Assembly (NCBI GenBank): GCA_029721435.1 | Contig: CM056573.1 | Location: 153,905,947-153,969,946, forward strand | DNA from: Gymnothorax reevesii | Lineage: Eukaryota; Chordata; Actinopteri; Anguilliformes; Muraenidae | DNA: 64,000 nucleotides | Direction of reading: 5' to 3' | In this document: piece by piece, positions 22,388-33,200 of the stretch | Numbering within the stretch: position 1 is the stretch's first letter | Layout: each line of letters opens with the position of its first letter | The notes under the pieces: model-generated | The model's database searches: none | What the model was told of the DNA's origin: nothing | What the model saw: only the letters and a program-made list of their open reading frames with translations | Translations under genes and position numbers: made by a program

Positions 22388-22969
22388 CAAAACCCAAAAC
22401 CAGTGAAGTTGGCACGTTATGTAAATCGTAGATAAAAACAGAATACAATGATTTGCAAATACTTTTCAACTTATTTTCAATTGAATACTGATCGTAGATG
22501 ATGAAATCCCTAAATTTCTTGCAATAGCTTGTTGAGGAATGTTGTTTTTAAATTGTTCCACAATCAGTTCGTGCATTTGTTCACTAAGTGGTGACCCTTG
22601 CCCCATCTTTGTTTGTGAATGACTGAGCATTTTAGAGAAGCTGCTTTTATACCCAGTCATAGCACCCACCTGTTCCCAATTAGCCCGTTCACCTGTGGGA
22701 TGTTCCAAACAAGTGTTTGATGAGCATTCCTCAACTCTGTCAGTCTTTTTTGCCACTTGTGCCAGCTTTTTTGAAACATGTTGCAGGCATCAAATTCCAA
22801 ATGAGCTAATATTTGCAAAAAATTACAAAATTTACCTGTTCGAACATTAAGTAACTTGTCTTTGCTGTGTATTCAATTGAATATAGGTTGAAAAGGATTT
22901 GCAAATCATTGTATTCTGTTTTTATTTACGATTTACACAACGTGCCAACTTCACTGGTTTTGGGTTTTG
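22388..22969 (-). mobile_element. Tc1/mariner MITE nested in the 2.3-kb element
   Basis: The ends CAAAACCCAAAACCAGTGAA and its complement, with TA on both sides, begin inverted repeats of about 100 bp (including GATTTGCAAAT). On the minus strand at about 22466-22610 a remnant encodes LSEQMHELIVEQFK then QQAIARNLGISSSTI, the N-terminal helix-turn-helix of Tc1-type transposases. The rest of the transposase is missing. The TIRs are of an abundant fish family. Confidence 0.85.
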
Positions 22970-23167
22970 TATAAAATGGTTGCCTTCCATATTTGGGTGG
23001 GATTGAAGAAGCCAAACTGAAAAAAGTCCTCCAGACATTTCCTATGGAACTGTTTCCTATAGTAATTTTCTATAAAACTTTTTTCCATAGGACTTGAGGT
23101 ACTAAAGTTGTATAGAATTCTATTGAACTGTCCTATAGGATTCCTATAGCACATTTTTTGCAGGGTA

Positions 23168-23480
23168 AAAACAGTACTTCAGGATCACTCCATGGAGTGT
23201 AGTAAAAATTCTGATCTCCAATTTACTGGCTGGCTTCATTGTTTGGAGCTTAGGTGTGTGTTTTCCTGAGAAATGTTAATACATTCCAGAACAAAATTAA
23301 ACATTTCAGAGCAGATGAATTAGATTTTCTTTTTTGGGCTCGTCTTATTAAAATTTATTTCAACTTACATGAATCAAGGTGACATTTTTCATTTATTGTT
23401 CATTTGTCGAGGACAGATACATGTCATTTATAGCTTTAGCAAGTTTTCAGTGTAACGCTTTCATTAAGTCAGCGATTAAT
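23168..23480. other. spacer upstream of kmt2b
   Basis: AT-rich; no feature recognised. Confidence 0.5.
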
Positions 23481-23926
23481 TTCATCTTCCCCAGTTCACA
23501 AAAATACACTTGATCTTCTGAATCCTCTCGAACGTCTTCATTGGTTTAAAAATTGAGCAAATTAGAACGTCCTGCAAAACGGGAATTGTAGTCCATCTGC
23601 GTTCACAAATGAGGAAGCGTGTTGCATTCCCATAAGAAATGCTGGGTTTTGGAGTTCGCCTCACAAAGAGAAAATTCATAAGGTGGAAATGGGAAGCATT
23701 GTTTTGCTCTGACTGTCTTAGTATTACATTTATGAACATGAGGAGTTCCTCATATTGCCAGATATCATCGTTAATTTACTTCTATTTTTAGATGTTACGA
23801 AGAATACATCTCGTCGCTGTTGACGAAAATACTCGCTTTCCCAGGAAGCTCGTGGTCTCCCCTCCCCTACCTCGCGCCTTCCCCTCTCATCTAACCAAGG
23901 TTCCGTCGGGGTTGTTGTGGAAGCTA
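23481..23926 (+). promoter_or_regulatory. kmt2b: presumed kmt2b promoter and 5' UTR
   Basis: The sequence directly before the start codon changes from AT-rich to CpG-containing from about 23830, and the CpG-rich character continues through exon 1, as expected for a housekeeping chromatin gene. No TATA box at a convincing distance. The transcription start cannot be fixed from sequence. Confidence 0.35.
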
Positions 23927-24232
23927 ATGATGGCGGCAGCGGGATGCGGATCAGCAACCGCGGCAACTGGTGGACCTTCATGCGGTACGACCACAGCTAG
24001 GGGCCGTTTCCCGGGTCGGCCTTGGTCGTCACGTAGTCGATTGCGTTCTGAGAAGCGTTCGCAGCTCGGTCGGATCGGTGCTGAAGTTGGCGAGACAGAC
24101 ATTGGAGGCCCAGGGCCCCCCAGCCTCGGACTTGCGCTGAACGACGACCCGTCGCACTTACGTTTGCTTGGAATGGAGGATAAATATAAGCGCCTGGGAG
24201 AGGCCGGTTACAACTCGAGCGGCAGTGAAGAG
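23927..24232 (+). CDS. kmt2b: kmt2b exon 1 (start, menin-binding motif)
   Basis: Start chosen at the MMAAAGCGS sequence, which mirrors the MAAA start of mammalian KMT2B; the second ATG at 23930 is equally possible. Residues 25-33 (RGRFPGRPW) match the menin-binding motif. [15 protein letters not shown] (about 78-92) parallels the leucine-rich LLRLLG segment of mammals. The exon ends SGSEE in phase 0 at a GTAACG donor. The frame is open further upstream to another ATG at 23792, but that extension has no family support. Confidence 0.92.
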
Positions 24233-27200
24233 GTAACGTTAAGCTTGAAAACGGCTTCTGGCGAGTTCGGTAGCTATTTATTGATTCACATTATTCGGGT
24301 GGCTTGCATTTTGTGCTGAACACGCTACATGTCACTTGCACTTTTGGAGCCATTAAAGACGGGTTTACTGACGGAGCACGATCGCCAGGCGCAAATTGTA
24401 CCTGACTGACCAGCTAGCGAAGTTGGCTAAGTAGCGAGTTGTGACATCAACAAAGGAGGATATTTAGCGAGCTAGATTCATCCGTATTCGTACATTTAAC
24501 GCCAGTGTTACCACAGTTGATTCCATTGAACGCTGTGCTCCGTGAATGTAAACACGTTGAGTTTGTAGATATGCTGCTAGTCAATGCTGGGAGAAGCTTG
24601 AAGCCCACTAACGTTGGCCAATGCAAGGCACTGGAGAGGGGGAGGGGGCTAGTTTGTTTCTAGCTGCATTGTAGAACAGATTGAATATAGCTTGGTAGCC
24701 GACAAGATATCAAAATGGTCGACAAGGAGGCATATTCCAACTTTAAACGCATGCAGTGTACAAACACTGTGCAGATTGGGCGCACTGTCATTTACTTGGC
24801 TAACGTGAGCGGCTTTGTGTATTAACAGTGATCTACGAGTGCGCTGGAAAGTCACACTGGTCTTGCTAGCATCACTGGACTGTTAGCACGGTGTCTAGTT
24901 AATGGAGGGAAAACGATCGCAGTAAATGGCTAGCGAGCTAGCCGATATCCTTTTTGGTGGCTTTGAATCCACCGGGACGAAATGGATTAAATAAGTAACC
25001 CTGGTTATCTCTTCACAATAAATAACGTTAACTGGTTTGTTGGTTAGGTAGGTAGCTCGAATCTGTTTAGTGCAATTCACAGCTGCCCATCGGACATAAT
25101 TTTAGCATCTCAACGTAACTAGAACTCTGAAGAACCCTGATTGATGCTACATGCATGTAGCCTTTACTTTCCAGCAGCAATGGCCATCGGCTTTCGAATT
25201 CGACTGATTAATAACTACAAAACCGGGCAATTACGTGGAACGTTATTTATTCCCTGATGCAAGCTGAATTGATCCCTTTTCGTTGAAATCATTTTGTCTT
25301 TTTTTTTCCCGTGAGTTTTAGCAACATGGAGTTGGTGTCTTTATCGTGGCTTAGTACTTACTCTTACCTGCGGTCAAATTGTGACCTCATGAGTATTCTC
25401 GGTCCAGGTTGGTTTCCGTGAAATTACGCAGGAAGTCAAAGCCGATAACGGACGAAATGGGCACCCTTGATATCTGGGTAATTTCATGTGATGGCAAATT
25501 ACCACTGTAACTGTTACTTGACTTTTTTAATGAACTGCTTCGTGGATTTTACTTCTTTGGTTCACATGCGAATATCTAGGGCAGGGATGTATCTCACCTT
25601 AATATCCGCCCATTAATATCCGCTCACTGGGTGATTGGCTTTTAAACGCGCCATTGTTAATATTTAAAAGGATATTAAATTTTTGAAATGGAAATTATAG
25701 AACTTGATATGAATGGAGTTTTGGCCAGTATTGTTAGATTCACAGCTAACTCCATGGAAAACGTAATACCTTCGGGATGATACCTGGTTCTATGACCTGG
25801 AGCACAAGAAAGCATGGTGCGTGCAATATTCAAGTGCAGCTGACTTGATTAACTTCGGTGTTAGTCTGTCGCATGACAATGGTCATTCATGTGCTGCAGG
25901 CGCAAGTAGGAATACAAAACTATTTTTAATTGCGCAATTGTGTACAAATGTCAAGTGTGATTCTGTGAAGCCATGAGTTGTTGATGCATATTATACAGGG
26001 AGGTCCAGGCAGGATAGAGGGGGCCGTGTTAGGATACTGAGTACATCATCTCTGTGGCCAAGCATAAATAGTTGGTTAGCAGTGTTGGAAGACTGGACAT
26101 AATAACACTTCAGAATATTACAACACGATTTCAATATTGTGGAGGACCCAGTACAATCTAAAAATTATGTTGGGGTCATTGCATTCCAATTGGACCAGTT
26201 TTCAGAAAGTTTGCACCACACCGTCTCAAAAAAAAAAAAAATCATGGGTGCTTGCCATCATTTCAAATGGTCAAATCCCAAATCTTAAGTGCAAAATCCA
26301 ATTTTTCATGGAGTAATTGTCAATTTAAGGTGGCGGTGTCGAGTCACTTGAAAATGCAGCAATGACTTATGAGCGTTTTTGAAGGGATACAAATAAGCTT
26401 TCCAGTGCTCTGAAATTGATCTCAATGGGTGCGTAAAAGTAAATTTATTAATCTGCTATCAGATTTGGCATATCTCATTTGATTTTCCTGTAATAGGCTG
26501 TTGAAAATGACAATTTCTACAGACCAAAAATTAATATTTGATTTTCAGGTGGTCCCTACTCCTCTTGACTGAAGTATGCATAATCAGGGGTTCATATTGC
26601 AGCCTCTCAGGCCCCTAAAACCCAACCCAATCTCCTGTCTCTAGTTCAGGAGTAATCTGAAAATGCTGAAAAAACCCAAAAATGCCTTAATTCAAGGCAT
26701 GATTTGGTTATGTGGACACGCCAGAAAAAATCTGAAAATTTATGATGTAGCTTCTATATTAAGGCAATAAACAGTAGAAAATTCATCTTGTGTTTCCAAC
26801 TCTTTCTAGAAAAATTCTGGCATCTTTATTTACCATGCTGTGTGGCTTATATCAGCCTAATAATGTGACTCAAAATGGTGAAGTTGTCGCTAATTTGGGT
26901 GTTATGAATTCAATTACTGAGATTATTTTTCAGGAGTCTACTTGTACATACTGGTGCTAATAACGCATGGTGTAGCCTTCACTTTTTGGACATGGGGATA
27001 TGACTGTACGTTAAAACGAAAATGGAAATCTCAGAAAACCAGAAATCTCTGGCCTTCCCATGCCTTTTTGCAAGAAAATCAATGTGCAAAACATCCTTGA
27101 ATTTCTGTCTTTTCAGCCTGCAATACTGGTTAAAGTAATTTGAGTTACATTTCAGAGCCAAGAGGAAACTAATTCCCTCACGACTGCCTTATCTTTCCCA

Positions 27201-30200
27201 ATTTATGAGCAAATAGTTGCATACATTATAATATTACTTAGTTATAAAGCATTCATACATAAATTGCAGTTTATACATTTTAGTGATTCTTTAGGCTTTA
27301 TTTTATAATGCATATGTTAGCCATTTACAAGCACGTTGACAGGATTTACTGAATGTTACAGGCTGATAGAAGCCACACAGCATGGTAAATAAAGATGCCA
27401 GAATTTTTCTTGAGGGAGTTGTAAACACAGGATGAATTTTTACTGTTTATTGCCCTAAAACAAAAGCTGCTTAAATTTTCTCATTGTTTTTTTCTGGCGT
27501 GTCCACATGAACAAATAAATCATGTCTTGAATTGAGGCATTTTTGGGTGGTTTTTTTTTTTTTTTATCATAAGCATTTTCAGATGAAAGTTAATCCTGAT
27601 CTAGAGACAGGAGATTGGATTGGGTTTTAGGGGCCAATGTGCTGTAGCTGCAATATGAATCCCTGAATATGCATACTTCAGTCAAGGGGAGTAGGGACCA
27701 ACTAAAAATTTAATAAAAATTTTTGTTCTGTATAAATTGTCATTTTCAACAGCCTATTACACGAAAATCAAATGAGATATGCCTAATCTGAAAGCAGATT
27801 AATTAATTTCAGGTAAATTTATTTTTATGCACCCATTGAGATTAATTTAGAGCACTGGAAACTGGAAAGTCTATTTGTATCCATTCAAAAATGCTAATAA
27901 GTTATTTTGCTACATTCACGAGTGGCTAGACACCCTCTTCTTAAATTGGCAATCACTCCATGAAAAATTGGAGTTGGAACTTAAGATTTGGGATTTGAGC
28001 ATTTGAAATGATGGCAAACGCCCATGATTTTTTTTCAAAATTTTCTGAGACGATATGGTGCAGACCCTGGTCCACTTGACAAAGAATGACCTAATTCAAT
28101 TGTGCTGTTCAATAGGTCATTATGCCAACTGATTTCAATAACTAAGTTAAAATGAGACTAAAGTAGGAAAGTCATGGCTCTGGTGGTTGGTGGTGTACTT
28201 GAAAGTTGTGTTTGGTATGTGAGAGAAATTAACAGGGCTTCCGCCTAGCAGTGCGATTGCGGGATTTCCTGCAAAAACTGCCCTAGCGCCCGCAAGAAAA
28301 AAATAGTCAAAGCGGGTCATTCCCGCATGTTTTCAGTGAATTAAGCTGCTTGCACACTGGACTTGAAACAAATTTTTCGCACGACAGATTACGTACAAAG
28401 TCAATATAATCTGTTGTGCGAAAAATTTGTTTCACGTCCAGTGTGTAAGCGGCTTTTAAGTACCTATACAAGTACTGCTTGACTCTCACGTTCATTCATG
28501 TCCACAAAATCTGAACAGATTGGACATTCAGAGAGTAACTATCCAATCACTGGGTACGTTTTCTGCCTGGCTGCTGACTGCAGATGATCTCGAATCTTCC
28601 CTTTCATTGCGCTGCACCCCAATGAGGGCAGTGGCTATACATCTTCATGGCCAATGTTGTCCCTAATTTCAGACATGGTAATCACTAGCCTGCCCAGCGC
28701 TGTACATATTTTTACCTTGGGGGGGAAGGTTTGCGCCGTCTGCACCTGTCGTCTATTCATTAAAATGTTTATTCACCAGACTCGCTTCAAATCGAGTGAA
28801 TAATTTTTATAATCGAGGAGATGGCTTGTACGTTAATGATTTTTTTTCGTGCTGTCTATGCCAGTCTATAATTTATGTGTATACGCTAACAGTTTCCAAA
28901 GTGTCGCCTTCCGTTCTTGTCAATTTCATTTTTCACGTAGAGGTTCCATGTGGATATATGTAGCGACCGAGAATCGCGCAGTTTATCGAAAGCACTGCTA
29001 TTTTTTGTGTCTTTGCAGGTTTGTTTGTTTACCCGAGAATCTAGTCAACCCCAGTCCTGTTCTAAAGCATGCCATTCTGTCGCATTATATCCATTATCTG
29101 ATTATAGTCAGTGGCAGTTGTAACTTGTATTTTTTATTTTTCAAATTTTACACGGTCACTCAGTCACTGAGTGCAGTAAATACTTTTTTTGAATAAATGT
29201 TTTTTTTGTGTGAACTTTTGTCTAGTTTCAGTTAATCTCAATATCATAAATGAATAGGTGTTTCAGGCTCTTATGGTTGTGACAGCTAGCCGTAACATAC
29301 TGAAATCCCCCCTGACATATTGAAAATCCCCCCCAACAAATTAAAAATCCCCCCACAAAAAGTTGGAAAGGGGGAAATTACCCTCTGAAAAATATTTTGG
29401 CGAAAGCCCTGCGCCATCCATAATTTATTTACATCAACCCAATAATAAGACCTGAAATTGCCTCCTTTGCTCAGATGACTTGCAATCGGCAAAATCGGCC
29501 GTGCATGTTGTACTTTTGCTTAATTGCTGAAGAGCATTTCGTGTTAAGAGCCAGTTTTTCTAAGAATCAGGCAGAGGGTGATATATGTTGGTCTCAGAAT
29601 TGCCTAAAATTTTTGTTGGTGAAAGATGGTGAGTTCAGTAGAGAAACTACTAATTTTGAAGGTACAAATTACCCTTTGGTTTCTTTTTTAGGGGCACCAG
29701 AGGGGCCAAAGATTCTGAGATGAGAAACAAGCGCCGGAAAAAAAAAATCAGTTTTGAAATGCAATTATATCACTGCGCTGACAACAACGCGCTTTCATTT
29801 TCACATATGTTAATCTACTGTGTGTAGCGCTTGTAGTAATCTGAAAATGTTTATGGGCTGTCGAGGGCGCATCCTATAGGGGCACAGCAAGATGCTACTT
29901 TTGGCCATTTGAGCAGTTATATCAGGGGCATTTCCAGACTGGGCCCTCAACAGCCCAAGATGGTTTATTCATAATATGATACCATGGGAAGTCCTTTACA
30001 TAATCAACATAAATTGAGCATGGGATGTGGAGGACGCAAGAGTATGGGTGGCGCTTCAGTCAGGGAAAAAGTGAAAATTTTTTCATTTTGGCAGGTCAGA
30101 GTTCTCCATGTGCCCTCAGACGATTTTGATGTAACCTTGTCTGTTGGGTAGCCATACATGTCTACTAACTGTGATGTGAAGATTATGGGTTTCCACTGTA

Positions 30201-33200
30201 TTAACCCTTTCTCACCATCAGTTCTAAAGCACCTTTTGCGAAAATGGAGAAGACTGCAACTACTACGTAATTAATGAAAATGTAATTTGTCTCCCACGAA
30301 ATTGTGCTTGATGTTTATTACTCCTCTTCTGTTATTCACTTTACTGATAGCTGTCTCCTAACTGAAACCCGAGGTGGATTGCAGCAGCAGTCCTTTGGCA
30401 TGTCAGCCATTGTGTTGTTCATTGTGTTGCAAATTACACAATAAATTCCTCCAGTTATCTAAACCATCACTGTTGTGGTCACAATGAAGAAATTTGAAAT
30501 GCTGTGAAAATTGGACGGAATGCAGTTTCAATTCTCTACTTCAAAGTAGCCATTGGAAGTTGCTTATATTTCACATTATACGCCCCATTCAAAGTTCAAA
30601 ATCATTTATTACTGGCTGCTAGGATAATGTGCACTTATACCTGTGTGTCATATACTGCATTAAGTACTGAGGTAATAAAACCCTGCAGTTCAGTGTATGA
30701 TTTTGGAAACCTTTCTTACTCAGGTGGGCTGTGAAGGCTTAATGCAACAGAATCCCAAAGTAATCTTCACATTACAGTTGGTGGACAAATATGACTACCC
30801 AACGGAAGAAATGTAATCAAAATTGGATAAGGGGCGCATGGAGAACTTTGACCTCACAAAATGCCAGATTTCACTTTTTCCCTAACAGAAGCGCCACCAA
30901 TACCCTTGCGTCCTCAACATTGATGCTCAATTTGTGTTGATTATGCGAAGAACTTCCCATGGTATCATATTTTGAATAAACCATCTTGGGCTCTTGAGGG
31001 TCCAGTCTGGCAACTCCTCTGATATTAACTGATCAAATGGCCAAAAGTGGCATCTTCCAGTACCCCCTATAGGATGCGCCCTCAGCAGCCCACAAAAATT
31101 GTCAGATTGCTGTGAGTCCGACACACAGTAGATTGACATTTGTGAAAGAAAGTGGGTTGTTTTCGGCGCAATGACATAATTGCATTTCAAAATAGAATTT
31201 TTTTTCGGTGCTTGTTTCTCATCTCTCAATCTTGGGCCTTTCTGTTACCCCTAAAAAAAGAATCACAAGGGTATTGGCATCTGAAAATTGGCCATTTTTC
31301 TATTGAACCAACCATCTTTCACCCACAAAACATTCTTGGAAAATCTGAGATCATCATAACTGAGATCAATATCACCCCCTAATGTTTAAACAATATAGGC
31401 GCAAAATGGGAGCAAACTGTCACAAGACAGGCAGGAACCTACCATCTGTACCCAATTATCGCTTCCATACCCTGCACGCCAAGGTTCTTTATCATTATTA
31501 TTAAAACAACATTGCAGTCTCTTATGCATAAACTAGGATCAAAACACAGTGTCCCCCCTCATCCAACCAGACCCTCATGTTCCTTGCCTGTTCACGTCAT
31601 GCACGTGCCGGTATTTGAATATGCTCGCTCTGTGGCCAGACTTTTTTTTTCACCTTGACTAGAGTCATTGACAGGACCGGATTTTACCGATGTATTCTCT
31701 TTTCTTTTGCGTTCACTAGTCTTAAAGGAAATCTGACCTTTTCTAAGTAGAGTGAGTTTAATGCAAATTCATGCAGCAAATTCCACCCAAATATATTTGC
31801 AAAGCAATAAATAAAGGTTTCCTTTAGCACTTCTACAATTGCGCTCTGACTGACACGGGTCCAGTGCTCGGGACTCTTGGGTGTTCGTGTCAGAGATTGG
31901 AAGGTTTCTCTGAAAAAGTATTTATTAATATGTCTCTAATTATTCGAACAGCGACTTGTAATAATTTATAAATCGCCTTGCGTTTGGCTACGACAGGTAG
32001 AATTTGGCTAATTAAAATCCTGTTTGGCAAAAATTTTGGCTCAAAGGTTTATGGACTCACAGCTATCCCTGCTATTGGGAATCAAGAATGGTTAGAATCC
32101 CATGCACTAACAAACTATCTGAGCTATTTTTTAAGCTACATTTTGAGCTATATATTTACCTGAATTAAGTTATAGCCCGGTGAACATCAGAATTGTTGTG
32201 ACGTAACCGCTTGGCCAGACCCAAACGCTTGACATCTGTTTTATGTATGATTTGACCCATTAAATTAAGCCTTAAAGTAAATTTAATGCTATGTGATTAA
32301 ATATAACATAAAATGAAATTAATTAAATCCAATAAAAAAATAATGACGTGTTGAAAATTATCAAAAATAATACTTATGTGAGGCATTATGTAGGCCAAGT
32401 AAGGCACGCAGGAGCTGAGCCAAGAGATGAGCTGAGCTCATCAGATCCAGGATCTGATTGTGATGATTAACAAGTTCCATTGAAAATACAGTTTAAAAAA
32501 ACCTTTTTTAAACAGAAAAAAGTTTTGTTGAAAATACTGCTAATTTTGCTGAATTGGGACCTGCGGCCTAAGACTAAAGTTTTATATTTGTTGGTGATTA
32601 GTTTGCTGAACTGAGGCCTACAGCCTTGGGCTATGTTCTTTTTTGTGCTTGCAGCAGAGACTAGAAGTGTGGATTATTTTTGTTGAACTGGGGGCTGCAT
32701 ATTCTGTTACCAATTGCAGGGCTTTCAAAACTTTTTAGAGTTGGCGGCTAGCGGAATCGAGTTGGCAGCTATGGCCATGGTGTGAATAGGGCTGCATAAA
32801 AATCATTTGATTTAATTTTAGAGAAAAATTATTATGCTGATGTACCACTTTTTACGAGCACAACACAGCGGTTTAAGTTCAGAACCAACACTTTAAATGT
32901 TGCAAACTTCGTATTTGGGGGCCTCATAATTGATCAGAAAGAAGCGCAAGTGGGAGTAATTTACACATGCTTAAGAATCTATGACAACTTTCAGATGTAA
33001 AGATGAAGTTTTACATGTTTAACTAGGCGTATGCCGCCGGAGGCAACGGCTGGGGGTATATCCTCGAACGCCCCCAATCCTCCAATTCCCCAATTCTTGA
33101 ATAGACCTTGAATAGACTTGCATTTGAACTTAATTTCAGGTCAGTCGGACAAATGGTTCTGAACATATGGCCAAAATGGTAATTTTCCACCACAAAGCGC

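Larger units (their letters stand above)
20869..23165. mobile_element. 2.3-kb TA-flanked TIR element
   Basis: The left end CCCTGCAAAAAATGTTCTAT and the right end ATAGCACATTTTTTGCAGGG are inverted repeats with one mismatch, each flanked by TA (20867-20868, 23166-23167), as for Tc1/mariner-type insertion. Both subterminal regions (20869-21115 and 23040-23160) are packed with copies of TTCTATAGGA and its complement. No transposase of its own is recognisable; the interior has been filled by other elements. Confidence 0.8.

Noticed and set aside
23792..23926. In-frame upstream ATG that would add 45 residues to Kmt2b
   Set aside because: The extension has no similarity to the family, whereas the MMAAAG start matches mammalian KMT2B; it is likely 5' UTR that happens to be open.
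28849..29196. 115-residue open frame in the 1.2-kb TIR element
   Set aside because: The inverted copy at 55-56 kb does not preserve it, and it shows no transposase motif.
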